A stretch of DNA of 6,690 nt from a bacterium (lineage in GTDB: Bacteria; JAJRZV01), in NCBI GenBank assembly GCA_024275095.1, contig JAJRZV010000044.1, positions 1 to 6,690 on the forward strand, given 5' to 3'. A model generated the notes under the pieces. The model made no database searches. It was not told where the DNA came from and was given only the letters and a program-made list of their open reading frames with translations. Numbering within the stretch: position 1 is the stretch's first letter; the number at the start of each line of letters is the position of its first letter. The translations under genes were made by a program, and so were the position numbers. This document shows positions 1 to 5,807 of this stretch, piece after piece.

Positions 1-624
1 CAGGATTTTATGCACTGCGTTTTTTAACGCATTTTCATGGCCCCCAAAAAAGTGGTCTGCTCCTTCAATCACTTCCAGGACTTTTCTTTTATGTACCTTT
101 CCCATTATTTCCTTCAGGATTTCTTCTGAGCAAAAAACATCGTTGCCGCCCCGTACCACACCCACTGGCTTGTGGCACTTCTCAAGGAAGGAAAAATCAA
201 AAATGCTCACAGGTGGTGCCACAGCAATGAGCAAATCCACATCAGGCAAACTCACACCCGCACGCAGTCCCACCCAGGCACCAAAGGAGTACCCGGCAAC
301 AGCCAGGCGGCTCCAGCCTTTCTCTTTCAAAAAGTAAAGGCACGCGGTTACGTCTCTGAGTTCGCCCTCCCCGTCAGAATATTTTCCCTCTGAGCGCCCC
401 ACCCCCCGGAAGTTAAAACGCAACACAGGGTGTCCCCTCTCCAGCAAAGCCTCCGCAACAGCCATGACCACGTTGTTGTACATATCTCCACCGTAGAGGG
501 GGTGAGGGTGACATACCACCCAGGCAGGAAGCACACCTTCACCCTTATCCAGCAAGCCTTCTAACCGGCACTCACCTTCTACGAAAAGTTCGCTGGGTCC
601 GGACACGCAGGACTCATACACCAC
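1..624 (-). CDS. Alpha/beta hydrolase, partial (C-terminus beyond the left edge)
   Basis: This is a predicted serine hydrolase of the alpha/beta superfamily, of the small cytoplasmic type related to COG2945; its substrate is unknown. Translation from GTG 624 gives 208 codons up to the window edge. Visible motifs are CHPHPLYGG (residues 38-46, oxyanion/N-terminal strand region), RGVGRSEG (73-80), the nucleophile elbow GYSFG with Ser113, a likely acid Asp162 in RGGND, and the catalytic His191 in GADHFFGG. The whole triad is therefore present, and only a short C-terminal tail should be missing. There is no signal peptide or membrane segment. The reading frame is open back to a stop near 750 but has no ATG; GTG 624 and GTG 621 are the first usable starts, with a weak AAAGAG about 8 bases before 624. 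It starts 26 bases after the GXGXG gene with no terminator between, so it may be the last gene of the same transcript. A link to glutamate synthesis is not apparent. Confidence 0.85.
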   Translation of the reverse strand, partial: MVYESCVSGPSELFVEGECRLEGLLDKGEGVLPAWVVCHPHPLYGGDMYNNVVMAVAEALLERGHPVLRFNFRGVGRSEGKYSDGEGELRDVTACLYFLKEKGWSRLAVAGYSFGAWVGLRAGVSLPDVDLLIAVAPPVSIFDFSFLEKCHKPVGVVRGGNDVFCSEEILKEIMGKVHKRKVLEVIEGADHFFGGHENALKNAVHKIL

Positions 625-650
625 GTGTTTTTCTCTTTTACAAAATCCCG

Positions 651-1409
651 TTACGACCGGATTATGGGACTGTCCATGGTGTAGAGGCTCCCATAAGGTC
701 TGTGTGTAACAGGTATGAGCTTGGTAAATTCTGCGTCAAGGATCTCTTCAGCATTTAATTCGAATTCCCGTGCAAAGTCCTTGATGGTTTCGCGCAGGAA
801 ACGACGATCCTCTTCCGTAAGTGGCACCTCCCCTACCTCTTTCCCCATAAAATGCCTATCCACACGCCCCCTGAGAAAAATAGAACCTCCGTGCATACCC
901 GTTGCCAGGTAATCACCGGTAAGCACGCCCGGAGTACGGCCGAACATACCCAGCACAATCACACGACCGCCAGCCATGTACTCGCACAGAAATTCCCCTG
1001 CTGTACCGCCGATAACAATGGTGGGAATGAGGTGTTTGTAGCCCTTCATGTGGATACCCACGCGATAACCGCAATCACGCAAAATATACAGTTTGCCTCC
1101 ACGCATGCCGTAACCGCATACATCACCTGCCATGCCGTGAACCACAATTTTTCCGCCGTTCATGGTATTGCCGGCCCCATCCTGAGCATTACCGTAAACA
1201 GTAATGCGCGGGCCATTCATGAAAGCCCCAAGGTCACCTCCTGCAACACCATAAATATCAATCTTCACCTCCCGGGTAATGCCGTCGCCGATATAACGCT
1301 GGCCGTTCACGTTGCGAAGCACGATGTGGTCTTCACCCCGATCAACAAGTTCCCTGATGCGGTCATTGAGAACGCGATAATGAATACCTTTTGCGTCAAT
1401 TTCCACCAT
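651..1409 (-). CDS. gltB3: Glutamate synthase GXGXG (beta-helix) domain protein
   Basis: A 252-residue protein equivalent to the C-terminal domain of the glutamate synthase large subunit, here a separate polypeptide as in archaeal-type enzymes. In the family this right-handed beta-helix is structural and helps hold the amidotransferase and FMN domains together. Glycine-rich turns recur roughly every 16-20 residues from about 50 to 180, for example GVAGGDLGAFMNG, GNAQDGAGNTMNGG, GMAGDVCGYGMRGG, GGTAGEFLCEYMAGG and GMFGRTPGVLTG. An acidic, helical tail follows (about 195-230). The start is ATG 1409, preceded by GGAG with a 7-base spacer. An upstream ATG at 1460 would add 17 residues with no family resemblance and a deep overlap. 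The gene overlaps the end of the amidotransferase gene by 14 bases, which suggests translational coupling. A GlxC/MgsB-type role in N-methylglutamate synthase is the main alternative. Confidence 0.9.
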   Translation of the reverse strand: MVEIDAKGIHYRVLNDRIRELVDRGEDHIVLRNVNGQRYIGDGITREVKIDIYGVAGGDLGAFMNGPRITVYGNAQDGAGNTMNGGKIVVHGMAGDVCGYGMRGGKLYILRDCGYRVGIHMKGYKHLIPTIVIGGTAGEFLCEYMAGGRVIVLGMFGRTPGVLTGDYLATGMHGGSIFLRGRVDRHFMGKEVGEVPLTEEDRRFLRETIKDFAREFELNAEEILDAEFTKLIPVTHRPYGSLYTMDSPIIRS

Positions 1410-2487
1410 CTTCCAGCTCCACAATAGTGGGTTCTCCAGCCTTGGGCATCCAGACCTCATCGGGGTCCGGTATCACCTCGTGTATGGCGGCATTTTCACT
1501 GGCAAGCACGTGAATATCGCCTTTATAGCCTGCCACCAGCGGCCTGAGCTTGATACGGTCGTTGAGACCCATGATACCCCTTTCATAAGCAAGCACAATG
1601 GCAAACGGCCCATTGAGGGCTGCACTTCCGTAAATCATGCGCAAGCGGGTGTAAAATTCACGCTTTTCCTCTTCCATGCGGTCTATATCCTTCCAGAACG
1701 GCGGAGCAAGCACCGAAGCCGCAACATCCAGCGAAAGCCCATGACGTCGAATGAGCAGGTCACACAGATATGCCACAACCTCTGTATCTGTCAGAAGTGT
1801 ACACTTGTACCCGAACATCTCGAGATAGCGTTTATTGATGCCGTAAGAAGAAATTTCACCGTTATGCACAATGCTCCAGTCCAAAAGCGCAAAGGGATGA
1901 GCGCCACCCCACCACCCGGGGGTATTGGTGGGGAAGCGTGTGTGCGCACTCCAGATATGGGCCTTGTACTCGTCAATCCGGAAAAAGTCTGCAATCTCAT
2001 CCGGCTGACCCACACCCTTGAACACGCCCATATCTTTACCGCTGGAAACCACGTATGCACCATCCACCTCTGCATTGATGGCCATGACCACCTTCACCAC
2101 ATAATCGTCGTCGTTGAGGTCCACCATATCGTGAGGGCGTCCCTGCGCGAGAGGTTTGACAAAATACCTTCGGAAGATGGGTGTAGCGCCCAAGGAAAGA
2201 ACACGACGCGTGGGGATCTGTTCCGAGTGTTCCACCTGCATTGTGTTCATGAGAATTTCCTCAGCACGACCAATGGCCGTTTCGTTATCGTACATGATGT
2301 GAAATGCGTAAAAATCTCTATAATCCGGATATATCCCGTAAGCTGCAAACCCAGCTCCAAGGCCGTTTCCGCGCTCTTCCATGTTGCAGATGGCGCAAAT
2401 AACCTTTTCACCTTCAATGAGCTTCTTTTTCCGGTGAATAATACCCACCAGACCACAACCTGAGATGCTTCGCGACCACCAGCTCAT
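1396..2487 (-). CDS. gltB1: Class II glutamine amidotransferase subunit of split glutamate synthase
   Basis: A 363-residue Ntn-type glutaminase that releases ammonia from glutamine for transfer to the FMN subunit; it matches the N-terminal domain of GltB. The nucleophile is Cys11 in SGCGLVGI, so a 10-residue leader must be removed to expose it, as in GltB and other class II enzymes with propeptides. Other visible elements are HTRFPTNT (182-189, Arg184 contacting the glutamine carboxylate), AHPFALLDWSIVHNGE (196-211, with the Asn209-Gly210 oxyanion pair), TDTE (233-236, Asp234), GPFAIVLA (293-300), RIKLRPLV (311-318) and LASENAAI (328-335). Length fits stand-alone archaeal-type GATase subunits, which lack the central domain of bacterial GltB. 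ATG 2487 overlaps the oxidoreductase stop in an ATGA arrangement and is preceded by GAGGT with a suitable spacer. GlxB/MgsA-like enzymes are close relatives, so the final acceptor is inferred from context. Confidence 0.92.
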   Translation of the reverse strand: MSWWSRSISGCGLVGIIHRKKKLIEGEKVICAICNMEERGNGLGAGFAAYGIYPDYRDFYAFHIMYDNETAIGRAEEILMNTMQVEHSEQIPTRRVLSLGATPIFRRYFVKPLAQGRPHDMVDLNDDDYVVKVVMAINAEVDGAYVVSSGKDMGVFKGVGQPDEIADFFRIDEYKAHIWSAHTRFPTNTPGWWGGAHPFALLDWSIVHNGEISSYGINKRYLEMFGYKCTLLTDTEVVAYLCDLLIRRHGLSLDVAASVLAPPFWKDIDRMEEEKREFYTRLRMIYGSAALNGPFAIVLAYERGIMGLNDRIKLRPLVAGYKGDIHVLASENAAIHEVIPDPDEVWMPKAGEPTIVELEDGGN

Positions 2488-3752
2488 GCCCTTACCTCAA
2501 GCAACGACTTTCTCAGCTTTTCGGGAAATTTATGAAAGTGAAACCGACTCTCTGAAAGAGCATGAACCATGTCCCCCAGTTCTACGCGGTTCCTGATGAG
2601 AGCTGTGTACACTCCTGCATTTTCCACATCTCTTGTAAGCACGTAACCCGCAAGACGCCCGCCAGAGACAATAAATTTTTTGTACAGGCGCTTCTCCTCT
2701 TCAACATAGGTAATGACTTCATCTCCCTCCTCGGGCGTGAGTTTACCGGCAGAAATAATCTCCAGTTCTCCAAAATGAAAAGAGTTCATGCTGAGGGCTC
2801 CTGGATAGGTCCGGGACTTACCCGCCATGTTAAACCCCGCGATTTTTCCCTGTTCGGTAGCCACTGGAATAATGGGAATCACCTGCTTCTCGCCTGTGAG
2901 AACCTCAGGAGCCTGAGCCACATCTCCAGCAGCAAAAACGTCTTCAACGCTCGTTCTCATGTGCTCGTCCACCAGTACACCACGATCCACCTTTACGGAA
3001 GAAGACCTCAGAAAGTCCACGTTTGGCCTCACACCGATAGCCACAACGAGTATATCAGGCTCAAGTACATCCCCACTTTTCAGCTTCACGGACTTGAGCC
3101 TGCCATCTGCTGAAATGACCTCTTCCACCGTGTCGGAAAGCCGGACGGAAATGCCCTCTTTGTGAAATTCCTCCTCGATCCACCCCGCCACTTTCGAGTC
3201 CACTGCACGCGGCAGCACCTGATTCTCCAGTTCCACGATGGTGACCTTCACACCCCGGGCTGCCAATCCTTCAGCACACTGGGTTCCGATAAGACCCGCT
3301 CCAATAACAACGGCAGATCTCACCTCCCCCGCATCCACGCGGTCTTTAATGCGCATGGCATCGCCCCAGGTTGTAAACGTATAAACATCTCTGCACTCAT
3401 CAACACCCTTTATTGGAGGAACAAACGGCACGCCACCTGTAGCAATGAGCAGCCGGTCGTAGGTAAACTTTTCACCACTCTCCAGAACTACTATTTTAGC
3501 GACATCGTTGACCTCTACAACAGGAGACCCGAGCCCCGGCTTTACCTTCATGCGCTCGTACCAGTGTTCACCTCGATAATACATATGATGTTCGGTAAAA
3601 CGCATGGACACGTAATCCTGAAGAAGGGCCTTGGCGTAAGGTCGAAATTTTTCAGCCGAAATCATAAACACTTCACCATCAGCATCCACGCGCCTGATAG
3701 CCTCAGCTGCCCATACAGCTGAATACGAATTACCAACGAGCACGTACTTCAT
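2484..3752 (-). CDS. FAD-dependent NAD(P)H oxidoreductase, putative electron-input subunit of glutamate synthase
   Basis: A 422-residue two-dinucleotide-fold flavoprotein of the rubredoxin reductase / nitrite-reductase-like family (Pyr_redox_2). The FAD fold opens at residue 1 with VLVGNSYSA (4-12), a relaxed form of GxGxxG. ATGG (104-107) and VFAAGDVAQ (272-280) complete the FAD site. The second nucleotide fold is VVIGAGLIG (148-156), with acidic Glu174 at the end of the next strand, suggesting NADH rather than NADPH. There is no CxxC pair, so it is not a disulfide reductase. The C-terminal ~110 residues resemble the dimerisation part of the family. I chose ATG 3752 because it begins exactly at the first beta strand and has GGTGA 8 bases ahead; GTG 3764 is the alternative and adds four residues. 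It overlaps the ferredoxin gene by 23 bases and the amidotransferase gene by 4. It probably passes electrons from NAD(P)H to the neighbouring polyferredoxin and so stands in for GltD. That role is inferred from gene order. Confidence 0.88.
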   Translation of the reverse strand: MKYVLVGNSYSAVWAAEAIRRVDADGEVFMISAEKFRPYAKALLQDYVSMRFTEHHMYYRGEHWYERMKVKPGLGSPVVEVNDVAKIVVLESGEKFTYDRLLIATGGVPFVPPIKGVDECRDVYTFTTWGDAMRIKDRVDAGEVRSAVVIGAGLIGTQCAEGLAARGVKVTIVELENQVLPRAVDSKVAGWIEEEFHKEGISVRLSDTVEEVISADGRLKSVKLKSGDVLEPDILVVAIGVRPNVDFLRSSSVKVDRGVLVDEHMRTSVEDVFAAGDVAQAPEVLTGEKQVIPIIPVATEQGKIAGFNMAGKSRTYPGALSMNSFHFGELEIISAGKLTPEEGDEVITYVEEEKRLYKKFIVSGGRLAGYVLTRDVENAGVYTALIRNRVELGDMVHALSESRFHFHKFPEKLRKSLLEVRA

Positions 3753-4203
3753 CGTTCCTCTCACCCCGATCTTCGAACAAAAGAGCGCCGTTAGGACATG
3801 CCCTCACACATGCAGGGATTTCACTCTCAGGACACAGATCACATTTGTGCGCAATTCGCCGGGTCTCAAGCTGCCTTCTTTTTATGACGCCGTAAGGACA
3901 TGCCATGATGCACATCCAGCAACCAACACACTTTTCAGGATTAACGAGAACCCTCCCTTCCTCGTCCCGGTAGAGCGTACCATTTTTACACGCTTCTAGG
4001 CATTCGGGTTCTGTGCAGTGCCTGCACATGAGGGAAAAACTTACAGGTCCCTCGGCGTACACGGAGCACCGTTCTGTAAACCTGAGGTTTTCTCTGAAAT
4101 ATGCATTGATAACGTTCTTTGACTGCGAATGTTCCACCACGCACGCTACCTGGCACAGGTAACACTGAACGCAGAAGTCTTCTCTTGGATAAACAACCTT
4201 CAC
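3730..4203 (-). CDS. Polyferredoxin with four [4Fe-4S] motifs (HycB/DmsB-like), glutamate-synthase associated
   Basis: A 157-residue electron-transfer protein with 16 cluster cysteines in four groups: Cys11/14/17/21, Cys60/63/68/72, Cys92/95/98/102 and Cys121/124/132/136. This is the pattern of the HycB/DmsB/NrfC-type iron-sulfur subunits, which carry electrons between redox partners. It has no Tat or Sec signal and no membrane segment, so it should act in the cytoplasm. It lies between the FMN synthase gene and the FAD oxidoreductase gene, which suggests it relays electrons from the flavoprotein to the synthase, doing the job of the Fe-S domain of GltD. The start is GTG 4203, one base after the TGA of the FMN subunit, with AGGAG 6 bases ahead. 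Its 3' end overlaps the oxidoreductase gene. It might also accept electrons from other donors, which the sequence cannot settle. Confidence 0.9.
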   Translation of the reverse strand: MKVVYPREDFCVQCYLCQVACVVEHSQSKNVINAYFRENLRFTERCSVYAEGPVSFSLMCRHCTEPECLEACKNGTLYRDEEGRVLVNPEKCVGCWMCIMACPYGVIKRRQLETRRIAHKCDLCPESEIPACVRACPNGALLFEDRGERNDEVRARW

Positions 4204-4204
4204 T

Positions 4205-5728
4205 TCACGCTCCTGCCGGCTTGATTCCCAGTATTTCCAGCTCCCAGTCCTCCAGGCCCACGCCCCTCAATCGGTCTCTATTACCGCGGAGACTCTCTAT
4301 GGCATTGATGCCCATCAACCCCAGCATCTCCTGGATCTCATGGGCCCACGCCTTGAGAAGATTTGCAGCCCGCTCAGCTCCAATATCAGGGTTCACACGC
4401 TTCATGAGTTTGGGATCATTGGTTGTAATTCCCCACGCGCATTTTCCCGTGGGACACTGCATGCAAAGCGTGCATCCCATGGTCATGAGTGCAGGTGTGC
4501 CGATGTACACAGCATCGGCACCGAGAGCAATGGCTTTGATCACGTCGCTGCTATCGCGAAATCCTCCAGCTGCCACCAGTGCTGCATGATTCCGAATTCC
4601 TTCCTCGCGCAACCGCTGATCCACAGCAGCAATGGCCAGCTCAATGGGAATTCCCACGTTATCGCGGATAACCTTAGGTGCAGCACCTGTACCACCCCGA
4701 AATCCATCAAGTACCACTATGTCCGCACCGGCTCTGACAATTCCACTGGCAATGGCTGCCGAGTTGTGCACTGCCGCAATTTTGACAGCCACAGGCTTTT
4801 CATAGCGTGTCGCTTCCTTGAGAGCGTAAATGAGCTGGCGTAGATCCTCGATGGAGTAGATGTCGTGGTGAGGCGCAGGAGAAAGGGCATCGCTACCTTC
4901 AGGAATCATGCGTGTTTCAGATATACGCTTGAGCACCTTGTTCCCCGGCAGGTGACCTCCGATACCCGGCTTGGCTCCCTGCCCGATCTTAATCTCGATG
5001 GCGGCACCTGCATTGAGATATTCGGGAGAAACCCCGAAACGGCCGGAAGCGCATTGCACGATGGTGCGGTGCCCGTACTGGTAGAGTGAGCGTGGCAGTC
5101 CGCCTTCTCCTGTATTCCAGTAAGTACCCACCTCCACGGCAGCCCTGGCCAGTGACTCACACACGTAATAATTGATGGAACCGTAGGACATGGCTGTAAA
5201 CATCACAGGTACTTCCAGGATGAGCTGTGGTCCAAGCGTTGTCTTCAGGGAAGCCTTTGCTCTGGGATCAATGGCGTTGATGTTGTCAGGCTTGCGTCCC
5301 AGATACGTGCGGAGTTCCATGGGTTCACGCAGAGGGTCAATGGACGGGTTGGTTACCTGGCACGCATCCAGTACGATATGGTCCCAGTAATTCTTAAAGG
5401 GTTTATTGTTACCCATACCTGTAACGATGATGGCTCCGGTGGATGCCTGTTTATAAAGTGCCTTGACATGGACAGGAGACCAGTTGTTATTGGGTCTTAC
5501 ATTTCTTTCAGTGGGTCTTACAGTAATACAATCGGTGGGGCAAAAAGCATCACAGCGGTGACATCCCACACAGTGGTCATCCAGAGTGTACACCAGGTCC
5601 CTTTCCTCATCGTACCGCGTGGCTTCATAGCTGCACTGAGTGACACAGGCGAGACAACGAATGCACCTGTCGTAATCCCTCTCAACCGTGAAGTCGTAGT
5701 ACCAGTCATATGGACTATTATAAAGCAA
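4205..5728 (-). CDS. gltB: Glutamate synthase FMN domain subunit with N-terminal 2x[4Fe-4S] ferredoxin domain
   Basis: A 507-residue catalytic subunit that should reduce the 2-iminoglutarate formed from 2-oxoglutarate and ammonia to glutamate. Residues 12-72 are a two-cluster ferredoxin domain (Cys22/25/28/32 and Cys53/56/59/63). Residues from about 90 onward are the FMN-binding TIM barrel of glutamate synthase: TGEGG (206-210), IKIGQGAKPGIGGHLPG (246-262), SPAPHHDIYSIEDL (283-296), VAVKIAA (313-319), VVLDGFRGGTGAAP (338-351), and the phosphate-binding AAGGFRDSSDV and GADAVYIGTPAL near 386-414. Cys419-x5-Cys425-x4-Cys430 matches the GltB [3Fe-4S] ligand spacing, with an extra Cys422. The start is TTG 5728 after a perfect GGAGGTGA. 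It is the first gene after the promoter at 5758-5787. The amidotransferase and GXGXG parts are encoded downstream. Family members also include GlxD/MgsC (N-methylglutamate synthase) and archaeal GltB2; context with the redox genes favours glutamate synthase. Confidence 0.93.
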   Translation of the reverse strand: MLYNSPYDWYYDFTVERDYDRCIRCLACVTQCSYEATRYDEERDLVYTLDDHCVGCHRCDAFCPTDCITVRPTERNVRPNNNWSPVHVKALYKQASTGAIIVTGMGNNKPFKNYWDHIVLDACQVTNPSIDPLREPMELRTYLGRKPDNINAIDPRAKASLKTTLGPQLILEVPVMFTAMSYGSINYYVCESLARAAVEVGTYWNTGEGGLPRSLYQYGHRTIVQCASGRFGVSPEYLNAGAAIEIKIGQGAKPGIGGHLPGNKVLKRISETRMIPEGSDALSPAPHHDIYSIEDLRQLIYALKEATRYEKPVAVKIAAVHNSAAIASGIVRAGADIVVLDGFRGGTGAAPKVIRDNVGIPIELAIAAVDQRLREEGIRNHAALVAAGGFRDSSDVIKAIALGADAVYIGTPALMTMGCTLCMQCPTGKCAWGITTNDPKLMKRVNPDIGAERAANLLKAWAHEIQEMLGLMGINAIESLRGNRDRLRGVGLEDWELEILGIKPAGA

Positions 5729-5734
5729 TACCCC

Positions 5735-5742
5735 TCACCTCC
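5735..5742 (-). promoter_or_regulatory. Shine-Dalgarno GGAGGTGA for the TTG start of the FMN synthase gene
   Basis: Read on the minus strand, GGAGGTGA is an eight-base perfect complement of the usual 16S anti-Shine-Dalgarno. It lies 6 bases before TTG 5728. Its strength and spacing decide this start, since no in-frame ATG is nearby and the frame then runs straight into the ferredoxin domain. Confidence 0.85.
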
Positions 5743-5757
5743 TACCAAAGGGCCGTG

Positions 5758-5787
5758 ATTTTAGCGAGCAGTGACAATTATTGTCAA
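5758..5787 (-). promoter_or_regulatory. Sigma-70-type promoter of the glutamate synthase cluster
   Basis: On the minus strand a consensus -35 box TTGACA (5787-5782) is followed after 18 bases by TAAAAT (5763-5758), one mismatch from the consensus -10 box. The predicted transcription start is near 5751, giving a leader of about 23 bases that contains the Shine-Dalgarno. It sits in the only gap of useful size in the cluster, between the nadE stop and the first glutamate synthase gene. Its position supports an independent transcription unit. No terminator is visible after nadE, so read-through could add to expression. Confidence 0.65.
5772..5786. promoter_or_regulatory. Perfect 7-1-7 palindrome over the -35 box, likely operator
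   Basis: TGACAATAATTGTCA is a perfect inverted repeat of 7 bases around a single central base. It covers five of the six -35 bases and part of the spacer, so a bound dimer would block RNA polymerase. The 7-1-7 geometry is that of Fur/PerR/Zur boxes; each half differs by one base from the classical Fur half TGATAAT. Which regulator uses it is an inference. It does not fit the GlnR/TnrA consensus. With only a one-base loop it is unlikely to be an RNA hairpin, and it lies upstream of the predicted transcription start. Confidence 0.6.
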
Positions 5788-5807
5788 ATCCATTCCACAT
5801 CGCTATT

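Noticed and set aside
625-650. Possible terminator between the GXGXG gene and the hydrolase
   Set aside because: The 26-base gap is A/T-rich but has no inverted repeat that could form a stem.
852-1427. Open frame of 191 codons on the plus strand opposite the GXGXG gene
   Set aside because: Its regular His/Thr/Ala pattern is the mirror of the glycine-rich repeats on the other strand. No protein family is recognisable.
1410-1460. Upstream ATG at 1460 as start of the GXGXG protein
   Set aside because: The added residues read another frame of the amidotransferase end and do not resemble the family; ATG 1409 has a well-placed GGAG.
1480-2463. Long open frame of 327 codons on the plus strand
   Set aside because: It lies wholly antisense to the amidotransferase gene, has no recognisable motif, and is rich in His and Cys as expected from reverse reading of that gene's codons. 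The minus-strand frame has all catalytic motifs.
3753-3764. GTG at 3764 as start of the FAD oxidoreductase
   Set aside because: It would add only four residues before the first beta strand; ATG 3752 has a better placed Shine-Dalgarno. It cannot be fully excluded.
5772-5786. Palindrome as a GlnR/TnrA nitrogen-control site
   Set aside because: That consensus is TGTNA-N7-TNACA (17 bases); this site is TGACA-N5-TGTCA and does not match in either spacing or bases.
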